Assembly (NCBI GenBank): GCA_937892835.1
Contig: CALBHM010000275.1
Location: 1 to 9,544 of the forward strand
Direction of reading: 5' to 3'
DNA: 9,544 nt
Source of the DNA: an uncultured Ruminococcus sp.
GTDB taxonomy: Bacteria; Bacillota; Clostridia; Oscillospirales; Acutalibacteraceae
A program made the translations under genes and the position numbers. Under the pieces are notes generated by a model. That model saw nothing but the letters and a program-made list of their open reading frames with translations. It was not told the DNA's origin and searched no databases. Shown piece after piece: positions 1-7,409 of the stretch (its first letter is position 1; the number at the start of each line of letters is the position of its first letter).

Positions 1-36
1 ATTAAATTCGTTTGTAAGTGCAAGAATTATATCCAT
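1..36 (-). CDS. Partial gene, first 12 codons; third gene of the primosome-type operon (possibly Tex-like)
   Basis: On the minus strand an ATG at 36-34 opens a frame that stays open to the window edge and reads MDIILALTNEFN. A good ribosome binding site, GAGG at 46-43, sits 6 bases upstream inside the end of the preceding helicase-loader gene, whose stop codon ends at 40, so the gap between the genes is 3 bases. This spacing argues for a co-transcribed, translationally coupled gene. Twelve residues are too few for identification. The pattern MDI..L..EFN resembles the N-terminus of Tex-family RNA-binding proteins, but that is a guess. Confidence is moderate that a gene starts here and low for its identity. 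Confidence 0.5.
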   Translation of the reverse strand, partial: MDIILALTNEFN

Positions 37-39
37 AAA

Positions 40-1005
40 TTACCTCGTTTTAATTTGTCTGATGTCTGTGCCGTCAAAGCGGAGCAGGGTGTAGTTATTG
101 AGAATTCTCGAAGCGATTCGTTCGCTATAGGTGTTCAGAAGCTGTTCTGGCGTAAGATTAGTGCTGATAATTGTCGGCTTGCCTTCAAGCTCTCGAGAAT
201 TAACGATGTTGTAAAGTGCGGAAACCGTAAATTGTGTTGTGAACTCCGTTCCAAGGTCATCGATTATCAGAAGGTCGCAGTCGAGTATATTTTCCTCGGT
301 GTTGCCATCGGAACGTCCGAACTTCTCTTTTTCGAGCTTGTTAAAAAGATTCTGTGCGGAGGAATAGATAACTCCATAGCCGTCTTCAACCGCTTTACCT
401 GCAATGGCAAGGGAAAGATGAGTTTTCCCGAGCCCTGTATGACCATAAAGCAGTAGACTTGAAGATTTTCGGCTGAATTCGGCAGCGTATGTTTTGCAAA
501 AATCCAGCACACTTTCCATTCTGCGGCGAGGACTTGTGCCTACGCCGTCGGGATAGTAGTCAAGTTTGAAATTATCAAATCGACAGTTGTTAACAGGCAA
601 ATTTGAGCAAAGCTTTTCATATTCAAGCGATTTAAGAAGCTCCTTGAAACAATCGCACATGATTCCGTTGACGAAGCCTTTATCCTCACATTTTTTACAG
701 CTGTAGCGAACGTCAAGCCAGTTCTCCGGGAAGCCTGCATTTTTGAGAAGCAGATTGCGTTGCGCCTGAGCGGAAAGATTGATTTCCGACAGCTTTCTTA
801 TGTATTCTTTGGCGTCGGCCGCACCCATGCCGAGAGCCTTGATTGTTGCCAAGCCTGCCGAGGACATCTTTTCCTCGGTCTCAAGAATTTCCGGAACAGC
901 CGCAACGGCAATTCGATGGTGCTCCTCACGCTCGGCAAGAGCACGGCTTCTTCTCTCGGCCAGCTCCTGCTCGGCCTTTTTATATGTTTCCTTGCTGTAT
1001 GCCAT
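40..1005 (-). CDS. dnaI: DnaI/DnaC-like AAA+ replicative helicase loader (primosomal ATPase)
   Basis: This is a 321-residue cytoplasmic ATPase of the DnaC/DnaI family, which loads the replicative helicase onto DNA during initiation or restart. Visible in order: a charged N-terminal helical region (1-85); a cysteine cluster C103-x2-C106...C117-x-C119, matching the zinc-binding N-terminal domain known in DnaI; Walker A GHTGLGKT (188-195); Walker B DLLIIDDLG (244-252); a sensor 1 stretch TIISTNL (278-284); and SERIASRI (294-301), the position of the arginine finger in this family. Length and order fit a full gene. The ATG at 1005 is preceded by AAAGGA at the end of the DnaD-domain gene, whose stop lies 2 bases upstream, so the two are very likely co-translated. 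Chromosomal clostridial copies are often named DnaC. A phage copy is possible but no phage genes are nearby. Confidence 0.9.
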   Translation of the reverse strand: MAYSKETYKKAEQELAERRSRALAEREEHHRIAVAAVPEILETEEKMSSAGLATIKALGMGAADAKEYIRKLSEINLSAQAQRNLLLKNAGFPENWLDVRYSCKKCEDKGFVNGIMCDCFKELLKSLEYEKLCSNLPVNNCRFDNFKLDYYPDGVGTSPRRRMESVLDFCKTYAAEFSRKSSSLLLYGHTGLGKTHLSLAIAGKAVEDGYGVIYSSAQNLFNKLEKEKFGRSDGNTEENILDCDLLIIDDLGTEFTTQFTVSALYNIVNSRELEGKPTIISTNLTPEQLLNTYSERIASRILNNYTLLRFDGTDIRQIKTR

Positions 1006-1007
1006 GT

Positions 1008-1985
1008 TCAGCTTCCTTTCTTGTATACCGGCAATGCATCGCCTCGGCGGTTAATTTCGTTAATATCAAATGACACGTTGGTCTGTGTAACAGGTGACTT
1101 CTTCCTGCGATATTCTTCTTTTTCTTTCTCAATATCGTCGGGAGTTTTGATTCCCTTGGAGTGCCAGTTCATCAGAATTTTGTTCATGTATGGGAAGCTT
1201 ATCTTGCTTGAATGGTTTAGCATCTCCTCATATGCGAGATAAATCATTTCGACGTTAAATTTCAGCTCGACGGACCATGTTCTGAGATAAGCCGACTGTG
1301 ATGAGGACGGGCGTGGATTTTGAATTCCCGCCATCTCGGCAAATTCTTTCCAAAGCTTGTTGCAGGAATTGAGAATTTTAATTTGTTCGTCCGCCTTTTC
1401 AATCGTGTCGATTTCCTTTTCGCCCCAGGTTTTGCCGACCTTTGAAATGTAGGAAAATCCGCTTTTGCCGACCGACTTGCAATAATCGACGAGCATATAT
1501 ATAACCTCGATCGGCAGACCGTAGTGGTCGTGCATCATCAAGAGAATGCTTCGGCTGTCATAGCCGAGGGTCTTACCGAGCATTTTTTCAATATCGGAGA
1601 ACATTGCGAGAATTTCGGGATCCTCCTTGCATCTTGTCATTATCTGTTCACTTGACGGCTTCGATGCGGCGATTTCTTCAAGCTGCTTCGGCTGTTCCGT
1701 AACCTTTGGTTCTTCTGCTGTGATGGGAGCAGGGGCGACGGCGACATCTGTTCCAATAAGAACGCCCCAGCCGGCGATGACGGTCAGCGCATCCTCAACA
1801 TCACCGACGCTGTAGCCGATTTCCTGCGATATTTTGGCAGCGTCAATCGGCTCGGATATGTGTCGGCATATCCAAAGCAGGGTCTTGAGCTGAGAGGCAC
1901 TCGCCAATTTTATGTAGTTATCCACAACCTGAGTCGGCACAGCGAACATTGAACCGAGAACAGCGGAATTGAAAATATACGACAT
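1008..1985 (-). CDS. DnaD-domain primosome protein with two DnaB/DnaD C-terminal domains
   Basis: This 325-residue protein is the likely partner of the adjacent helicase loader. In Firmicutes, DnaD and DnaB proteins remodel DNA and recruit the loader and helicase. Residues 28-80 look like a winged-helix N-terminal domain. A low-complexity Pro/Ala/Glu linker follows (81-110). Two DnaB_2/DnaD-type C-terminal domains come next, roughly 128-200 and 207-285. Each ends in the family's YxxxIxxxW-like signature: YISKVGKTWGEKEIDT around 179-194 and YMNKILMNWHSKGIKT around 266-281. Two copies of this domain is more like DnaB than the shorter B. subtilis DnaD, so no specific symbol is given. The ATG at 1985 has GGAAG 6 bases upstream and is the first gene after a promoter at 2027-2055, making it the operon leader. 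Confidence 0.9.
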   Translation of the reverse strand: MSYIFNSAVLGSMFAVPTQVVDNYIKLASASQLKTLLWICRHISEPIDAAKISQEIGYSVGDVEDALTVIAGWGVLIGTDVAVAPAPITAEEPKVTEQPKQLEEIAASKPSSEQIMTRCKEDPEILAMFSDIEKMLGKTLGYDSRSILLMMHDHYGLPIEVIYMLVDYCKSVGKSGFSYISKVGKTWGEKEIDTIEKADEQIKILNSCNKLWKEFAEMAGIQNPRPSSSQSAYLRTWSVELKFNVEMIYLAYEEMLNHSSKISFPYMNKILMNWHSKGIKTPDDIEKEKEEYRRKKSPVTQTNVSFDINEINRRGDALPVYKKGS

Positions 1986-2026
1986 TATAAACTTCCTTTT
2001 GTCTTAATAATTGCATTCACCATAAC

Positions 2027-2055
2027 ATTATACACTTTTACGGCGAAAATTTAAA
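2027..2055 (-). promoter_or_regulatory. Promoter of the DnaD-domain/helicase-loader operon
   Basis: On the minus strand a perfect TATAAT lies at 2032-2027. A weaker TTTAAA (4 of 6 to TTGACA) lies at 2055-2050, with a 17-base spacer. Transcription would begin near 2020, leaving a leader of about 35 bases before the ATG at 1985. The -10 box is convincing and the -35 box less so. Confidence 0.6.
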
Positions 2056-2353
2056 CAGAAAAATTATATTTTACACGCCCTTTTCACAAATACAACCGCT
2101 TGTGCCGTTTGGCGGTATCAATCACAATTCGCTCGACAAAAACGCCAAAAAATGCTGAAAACGTGATGACTTGGGCGGAGCACGACCGAGCCGCAGCGAG
2201 ACGGCGGACGGTGCAGCCGACTGAAGGTTGGTTCAGAATTTGCAGACTTCCACGGTGCTATGTGGCTCTCGCACTTCGCGATGAAGTTCAGTAAAGTGCA
2301 TATTCCACAAAAAAATACAATTAATATTGTTTATTAACACTAAGACAAGTACC
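2056..2353. other. Intergenic block with a GC-rich insert and short inverted repeats; no supported gene
   Basis: About 300 bases lie between the divergent promoters. The flanks are AT-rich, but 2170-2225 is markedly GC-rich. Several short inverted repeats are visible: TTTGGCG (2108-2114) with CGCCAAA (2143-2149); CCAC/GTGG around 2250-2265; ACTTC/GAAGT around 2273-2287; and a wider GCACTT/AAGTGC pair around 2271-2299. Open frames exist on both strands (for example 2100-2294 plus), but they have no ribosome binding site and no recognisable protein, so I do not call a gene. The composition suggests a dispersed intergenic element or a gene remnant, which is an inference. Confidence 0.4.
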
Positions 2354-2387
2354 TTGCACTTTGACAAAAAATAATTTATAATACTAT
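2354..2387 (+). promoter_or_regulatory. Promoter region of the dockerin-protein gene (two overlapping arrangements)
   Basis: A perfect TATAAT is at 2377-2382 and a perfect TTGACA at 2361-2366, but they are only 10 bases apart and cannot form one promoter. TATAAT pairs at 17 bases with TTGCAC (2354-2359). TTGACA could pair with the weak boxes TACTAT (2382-2387, 15 bases) or TATATG (2385-2390, 18 bases). The first arrangement is preferred. Transcription from it starts near 2389 and leaves a leader of about 88 bases. Confidence 0.55.
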
Positions 2388-2420
2388 ATGTAATGGTATA
2401 GTCAGCTTTTTCTGCGCAAT

Positions 2421-2451
2421 TCGCATGTCTCAATCGTGCGACATTGTTTTT
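2421..2451 (+). other. Leader hairpin followed by a T-run, upstream of the dockerin gene
   Basis: TCGCATG (2421-2427) pairs with CGTGCGA (2435-2441), giving a 7-base-pair stem with one wobble and a 7-base loop. TTTTT follows at 2447-2451 after five other bases. An alternative stem, TGCG (2413-2416) with CGCA (2422-2425), would exclude it. The hairpin is short and the T-run is displaced, so it is at most a weak terminator or attenuator and may have no function. Confidence 0.25.
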
Positions 2452-2476
2452 AATTTGTATAATAGGAGTGTTGCTT

Positions 2477-5400
2477 ATGAAACGCAGGATTTTGTCCGTT
2501 GCCATAGCACTTATGATTTTGACTGTCTCGGTGATTCCGGGACTTTCGGCCTTGGCGGCGGGAACCGTTCCGAGCCTTTCCGGCGGAGTTTATCAAATCG
2601 GAACGGCCTCTGAGCTTATTTGGTTTGCCAACGCTGTAAACAGCGGCTCGCAATCCATAAAGGGTAAGCTGACTGCGGATATTCAGCTCAACACAACCGG
2701 CTCAACGGCTAACAAGTGGACGCCTATCGGTACGCAGGAAAGTCCTTTCTGCGGAACATTTGACGGAGACGGACATACTGTCAGCGGCGTTTATGTTGAT
2801 TCGGGTATCGACTGCGCAGGCTTCTTCGGCAGCGTTGTCATGCCGAGCGAATATAACGAGGATTCGGATGTTCCCGAGAAGATGACATCGGAATTTGTTC
2901 TTCAACATACGCAGACAAGCATTAAGAATATCAAGATAACAAATGCTGAAATCCACGGCGGCTACAGCGTCGGCGGACTTGTCGGTTATGCCGAGAATCT
3001 CGGGATTTCAGACTGCTCATTTGACGGTAAAGTTTACGGTACAGGAAACAGCGTCGGCGGTGTTGTCGGCTGGTCATACTATTATACTGTTATCAATCAG
3101 TGCTATTCAACAGGCTCTGTAAGCGGCAGTCAGCGTGTCGGCGGTATCACTGGCTATGCTAACGGCAACTCGGTTATTGTAAAGAGCTACAGCGATATGG
3201 CTGTTTCAGGCAAAATGAATATAGGCGGCATTGGCGGTACTCTTTCGGGAGCATTTCTTGAGGGCTGCTTCTTCCTTGGCTCTGTTTCGGCGGAGGATAC
3301 GGTCGGCGGACTTGTCGGTTATGCCCTGTTCTCAACAATTTGTGACGCTTATGCCATTGCTCCTGTTACAAGCACGGGCAAAGAGGTCGGCGGCGCAATA
3401 GGTTCGGTTTACGGCAGCGAATGCGAAAGCAGCTTCTACAGCTATGAGACCTCCGGCGTTGACGGTACGGCAGGTATCGGACGCACATTGGCAGATATGA
3501 AGCTTTCGGATTTTGTCAAGGAGCTGAACGGTAAAAAAGCATATTTCTGCTTTGACTATACGGAAATCAACAACGGATATCCCGTTCTTGCATGGATGCT
3601 TTCGCTTGATGTTTGGGCGGGTGACCGCTCTGTTCCACAGAAAAATTCAAGCGGTACATATCTTATTTCAAAGCCCTCGGAGCTTGCGTGGTTTGCGGCT
3701 CTGGTAAACGGACAGCTAAGCGGCATGGACGCAAACCCTAATGCCAATGCTACTGTTACGGATAATCTTCTTATGAATATAAATGTCAATGACGAGAGCT
3801 TCGGCGTAATCGAATGGACGCCTATCGGAATTGACGAGGCTCACGGATACAACGGCATCTTTAACGGCGGCGGATATAATATCGCAGGCCTTTATACGTC
3901 GTCAACCTCCGGAAATAACGGTAATAATATCGGCCTTTTCGGTTATGTTAATTCCGGTACTGTTACAAACACGGTTGTGCTTGACGGTAAAATCTCAGGC
4001 ATTGAGAATGTCGGCGGTATTGCAGGCTATGTAAAGAGCGGCTCAGTCCTTAACTGCGCCGTTGACAGTGAAGTCAGCGGTGATAAGGCGGTCGGCGGAA
4101 TTGTCGGCAACCTTGGCGGTTCGACGGCAAGCGTAACAACGTGCGGTATGCTCGGCAGTGTCGTCGGAACGAATTATTCGGATGATAAATCATTCCTCAC
4201 AAATGTCGGTGGCGTTGTCGGTTTCAGCAATAAAGCAACTGTAAACAAATGCTTTAACTATGCGACTGTCAGCGCACCGAATGCGAGATTTGTCGGTGGA
4301 ATCCTCGGCTATAACTCCGCAGGAACGCTCACAAACAGCTACAATACGGCCGCACAGATAAGCGGCAACGTTATGGTCGGCGGACTTGTCGGCTACAACA
4401 ACAACGGCACAGTCAAAACCTGCTATACCTCAGGCAAGGTGACCGGTTCAAGTCAGGTTGGTGTCGCTTTCGGCAATACACTCGGCGCAAATGTTTCCGG
4501 TATAATATTTGACGGTACTTACAAGACAAACCTGTTAACAACGGGTGCGACGGAGAAAACCTCCGCACAGATGACAGGTTCATCATCTGTTTCAAATATC
4601 GGGTTCTCAAGCTCCGATTGGAGAGCAACTGCGGATGATACATATTTCTATTATTATCCTCAGCTCACTTCAATGTACAATATGTCCTCCGTCAAGGCGA
4701 TAAAGGACGGTTCGGTCAGGAGTGTAAAGAGGGTTCAGGATAAATATGTTGCCAAGGTTCAGATCGACGGCCGCACGGACACATATTATGAAACACTTCC
4801 CGAAGCGATTAGCTATGCTTCAAACACAAGCTCAACGGTTCTTCCTACGGTTTATATTATTCGTGATACAGAGCTTAACTCGACCGTGAACATCACTTCA
4901 GAAATCGGAATTTTCTCTGAGGACGGAGCAACTCTTTCAAGAGCGGCTTCGCTCACTGCTCCGATGTTCAATGTTACGGGCAAGCTTACGTTAGGCTCAA
5001 AGGTTTACGGCGACGACAGCTCTGCAGATTTCTATATCGACGGCGGCAAGGTTGCGGCAACGGCTTCGGCAATCAAGGTCGCAGAGGATGCAACCTTAAC
5101 AGTTCAGCCGGGCGTTGAATTCTATGATTTCAGAACGGCCGAGCAGTCGGCGGCGACAGTAATGGGCGCATTGATTTACAATCATGGCACAACCGAGATC
5201 GTCGGCGGTATTTTCAGCGGCAATATCGGCACCTCGGTCGGCGGCGTTATTTACAACCTTGAGGGTACTGTAAATATAAGCGGCGGTACATTCAAATCGA
5301 ATGAAGCAACTCAGGGTGCGGTTCTTTATAATAACGGCGGACAGTCCGTTATAACAGGAGGCACATTTAACGGAAATATTGCAAAGCTCAAGGGCGGAGT

Positions 5401-7402
5401 TGTGGCTTCATACAGTGTTTATGCCACTACGACTGTAGGCGGAAAAGCTTCAATGACCGCTAACCAGGCGACCTACGGCGGAGCAATTTGCGCAATGAAT
5501 TATTCAACGGTTGAAATCAGCGGCGGTACGCTATCTTCGAACCGTGCATATTCCTCCGGCGGTGCAATTCAGATTGAAACGGGCGCAGAGGTCAGAATCT
5601 CAGGCGGCGATATTTCAAGCAACACTTCGGATAAAGCACTCGGAAACGCAATCTACAATGGAGCAACGCTCTCTCTTGATGCGGCAGCTCAGATTGATTC
5701 ATCAAATGATATTTATCTTGTCAGCGGCAAGACGGTTGACGTCAGCGGAAAGCTCACATGCTCGGGCTATGCAGCAACAATAACTCCGCAGACATATGCC
5801 GAAAAGACAAAGGTTCTCGGCGGCAGTGCAATGAGCACGAACTATATGAAGTTCGGCCTTTCCAACTCCAACTGGTACACCCTTGCAAACGGTACAATCA
5901 CCAGCATGGAGACCACGACGGTTGCCAGAGTCAGTAAGGCAGGAGCTTTCTCGGTTGAATACACCGATTTGGCAGATGCTTTTGCCGCAGTCTCGGCAGG
6001 CGAAACGGCGATCATTACCCTTGTTGCAAACGCTACCGTGTCCTCAACGATTACGGTCAATGGTGATGTAACGCTACTTTGCGACGATACGGGATATAAG
6101 GCGATTCGTTCGGGTTCATTTTACGGAATAATGTTCGATGTCAAGAAAGACTCGATTCTCAGATTGGGCACTTCGGTTGCCGATAACGTTCAGCAGTCAC
6201 AGGCAGACTATGAAGCGGGCACGGATTCTGACGGATTGATGATAATCGACGGCGGCAAGGAGCTGACAGGTGTTGTCGGTGCTGCAGCTGTAAATGTTCA
6301 GACGGGCGGCAGCCTTTATATGCATGAAAAGTCCGTTGTTCAGAATTGCAAGAACACCACGACCGGTGCAATCACCGTTTCCGGCACAATGTACATCTAC
6401 GGCGGAACGATAAGGAATAACGAATGCAATTACGGCAGCGTTTATGTCAGGTCCGGCGGCAAGCTCTTCACCTACGGAGGCGTTATTGCCGATAACAAAT
6501 CCGCAACGAACGGCGACGCTGTTTATTCGCTCGGCAGAGTGACGAGAGTTGTTCAGACCTATAATTATCTCTATGTTGAGAGGCTGTATGACGAGAACGG
6601 AAACGATATCGGCTCGGCAGACCCTGTTGCAGCCGGCTCGTCAAAGACCGATATCCTGATAAAGAACGGTGAAGCGGTTTACAGCTCGACAAATATTATT
6701 TATATTGATACAGCAGAGAACGATATATATATCACAAGTATGTCGCAGGTTCCCGAACAGACCGAGTTCAAGCGTTACGTCATGACCATCGACTGTGCAA
6801 AATATACTGTCGGCAACGTTATTGTTTCCGGCAAAGATACGATTGATAATTACATGTATTTCAATACATATGTTGATGGCTATTGTATACTTTACACAGG
6901 CAAGCTCGGCATAAACAAGCTCGTTGCAAAGAGCACCTCGGGTCTGATTATTGACAGAAAAAATAATCTTGTTTCAGGCTTCAATTTCAATAATCTTACC
7001 GTAAGCAAGGTCGTTTCGCTCTTTGAAAATGAGGTAGTTTATATCAGAGTTTATGACGCAAAGAATACGATGATCAAGAATACGAACAATGTAACGACAG
7101 GCTGTACCGTAAGGCTGATTGATGCCTCGGGCAACGTTATTGATTCGCTCACGGTTGTTATTCACGGCGACGTCAACGGCGACGGCTATATTGACGGAAG
7201 GGATTCGGTCATAACAAGAGCCATTGCGGGCGGAATGCTCAGCGGCGATAATGTAACAGCGGCACAGACTGCGGCGGCCGACGTCAACTTTGACGGAACG
7301 GTTACTTCGATTGATTCCGAACATCTTGACCTTGCAGGCCTCGGCTTACAGACGATAGCTCAAAAGGCACAGAAACACCGCCATATTTTTCTCTATCATT
7401 AA
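2477..7402 (+). CDS. Large secreted GLUG-repeat/beta-helix protein with C-terminal type I dockerin
   Basis: This 1641-residue exported protein has no catalytic motif that I can see. In order: a signal peptide (1-29, MKRR then a hydrophobic core and ALAA); GLUG module 1 (36-374) and GLUG module 2 (393-735), each opening with GxYxI...ELxWFAxxVN and WTPIG; beta-helix region 1 (755-1140) with GGTF..N repeats; beta-helix region 2 (1148-1360); an unassigned beta-rich part (1365-1560); and a dockerin (1564-1627). The dockerin has two calcium-loop repeats, DVNGDGYIDGRD and DVNFDGTVTSID. By family knowledge the dockerin binds a cohesin on a scaffoldin or surface anchor, so the protein probably sits on the cell surface or in a cellulosome-like complex as an adhesin or structural element. 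The ATG at 2477 is chosen because AGGAG (2464-2468) lies 8 bases before it and the signal peptide follows directly; an in-frame TTG at 2444 lacks such a site. An 18-residue basic tail follows the dockerin region. Confidence 0.9.
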   Translation: MKRRILSVAIALMILTVSVIPGLSALAAGTVPSLSGGVYQIGTASELIWFANAVNSGSQSIKGKLTADIQLNTTGSTANKWTPIGTQESPFCGTFDGDGHTVSGVYVDSGIDCAGFFGSVVMPSEYNEDSDVPEKMTSEFVLQHTQTSIKNIKITNAEIHGGYSVGGLVGYAENLGISDCSFDGKVYGTGNSVGGVVGWSYYYTVINQCYSTGSVSGSQRVGGITGYANGNSVIVKSYSDMAVSGKMNIGGIGGTLSGAFLEGCFFLGSVSAEDTVGGLVGYALFSTICDAYAIAPVTSTGKEVGGAIGSVYGSECESSFYSYETSGVDGTAGIGRTLADMKLSDFVKELNGKKAYFCFDYTEINNGYPVLAWMLSLDVWAGDRSVPQKNSSGTYLISKPSELAWFAALVNGQLSGMDANPNANATVTDNLLMNINVNDESFGVIEWTPIGIDEAHGYNGIFNGGGYNIAGLYTSSTSGNNGNNIGLFGYVNSGTVTNTVVLDGKISGIENVGGIAGYVKSGSVLNCAVDSEVSGDKAVGGIVGNLGGSTASVTTCGMLGSVVGTNYSDDKSFLTNVGGVVGFSNKATVNKCFNYATVSAPNARFVGGILGYNSAGTLTNSYNTAAQISGNVMVGGLVGYNNNGTVKTCYTSGKVTGSSQVGVAFGNTLGANVSGIIFDGTYKTNLLTTGATEKTSAQMTGSSSVSNIGFSSSDWRATADDTYFYYYPQLTSMYNMSSVKAIKDGSVRSVKRVQDKYVAKVQIDGRTDTYYETLPEAISYASNTSSTVLPTVYIIRDTELNSTVNITSEIGIFSEDGATLSRAASLTAPMFNVTGKLTLGSKVYGDDSSADFYIDGGKVAATASAIKVAEDATLTVQPGVEFYDFRTAEQSAATVMGALIYNHGTTEIVGGIFSGNIGTSVGGVIYNLEGTVNISGGTFKSNEATQGAVLYNNGGQSVITGGTFNGNIAKLKGGVVASYSVYATTTVGGKASMTANQATYGGAICAMNYSTVEISGGTLSSNRAYSSGGAIQIETGAEVRISGGDISSNTSDKALGNAIYNGATLSLDAAAQIDSSNDIYLVSGKTVDVSGKLTCSGYAATITPQTYAEKTKVLGGSAMSTNYMKFGLSNSNWYTLANGTITSMETTTVARVSKAGAFSVEYTDLADAFAAVSAGETAIITLVANATVSSTITVNGDVTLLCDDTGYKAIRSGSFYGIMFDVKKDSILRLGTSVADNVQQSQADYEAGTDSDGLMIIDGGKELTGVVGAAAVNVQTGGSLYMHEKSVVQNCKNTTTGAITVSGTMYIYGGTIRNNECNYGSVYVRSGGKLFTYGGVIADNKSATNGDAVYSLGRVTRVVQTYNYLYVERLYDENGNDIGSADPVAAGSSKTDILIKNGEAVYSSTNIIYIDTAENDIYITSMSQVPEQTEFKRYVMTIDCAKYTVGNVIVSGKDTIDNYMYFNTYVDGYCILYTGKLGINKLVAKSTSGLIIDRKNNLVSGFNFNNLTVSKVVSLFENEVVYIRVYDAKNTMIKNTNNVTTGCTVRLIDASGNVIDSLTVVIHGDVNGDGYIDGRDSVITRAIAGGMLSGDNVTAAQTAAADVNFDGTVTSIDSEHLDLAGLGLQTIAQKAQKHRHIFLYH
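2582..3598 (+). repeat. GLUG repeat module 1 of the dockerin protein
   Basis: Protein residues 36-374. After the opening WTPIG...GTFDGDGH segment come about six tandem coils starting VGG near residues 165, 193, 221, 249 (IGG), 276 and 304, spaced mostly 27-28 residues. Each is followed by a Cys/aromatic position and a G-x-V-x-G turn. The module closes with a T-A-D-M-K...NNGYPVL segment (337-371). This is the GLUG motif type of surface repeat, expected to form a beta-solenoid. Confidence 0.75.
2969..3325 (+). repeat. Identical 24-base direct repeat inside the GLUG region
   Basis: A 24-base stretch beginning GTCGGCGGACTTGTCGG occurs at 2969-2992 and again, identical, at 3302-3325. Its first 17 bases recur at 4376-4392. 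The distances (333 and 1407 bases) are multiples of three, so the copies are in frame. All encode the VGGLVGY turn of GLUG coils. Confidence 0.85.
3653..4681 (+). repeat. GLUG repeat module 2 of the dockerin protein
   Basis: Protein residues 393-735, a second copy of the module 1 plan. It opens with GTYLISKPSELAWFAALVN and WTPIG. Coils start near 484, 512, 539, 577, 606, 634 and 661, and it closes with TSAQM...YPQL. Coil spacing is less regular than in module 1. The two modules are diverged in protein sequence, so the duplication is old, yet short DNA stretches in the VGG-LVG turns remain identical. Confidence 0.7.
5189..5665 (+). repeat. Beta-helix repeats (GGxF/L..N) of the dockerin protein
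   Basis: Protein residues about 905-1063 carry successive units of the form (I/V)xxGGTFxxN followed by GG(A/V)xYN, near 906, 932, 957, 1012 and 1039. This resembles polymorphic outer-membrane-protein-like and pectate-lyase-like right-handed beta-helix repeats. Two similar units recur near 1305 and 1330. Confidence 0.65.
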
Positions 7403-7409
7403 TATAATG

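Noticed and set aside
2108..2149. Inverted repeat TTTGGCG/CGCCAAA as a terminator
   Set aside because: The loop is 28 bases and neither strand has a T-run after the stem.
2100..2294. Plus-strand 64-codon open frame in the intergenic gap
   Set aside because: No ribosome binding site, Arg-rich composition typical of out-of-frame GC-rich DNA, and no recognisable protein.
2233..2505. Minus-strand 90-codon open frame overlapping the dockerin gene start
   Set aside because: It overlaps the signal peptide coding region and the dockerin promoter on the other strand, and has no ribosome binding site or recognisable domain.
2969..4392. CRISPR-like or satellite repeats suggested by the recurring GTCGGCGG
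   Set aside because: The repeats are in frame, irregularly spaced and encode the VGG turn of protein repeats, so they are coding repeats.
6974..7324. Minus-strand 116-codon open frame inside the dockerin gene
   Set aside because: It lies wholly inside a clearly real coding region on the plus strand and looks like a shadow of its codon bias.
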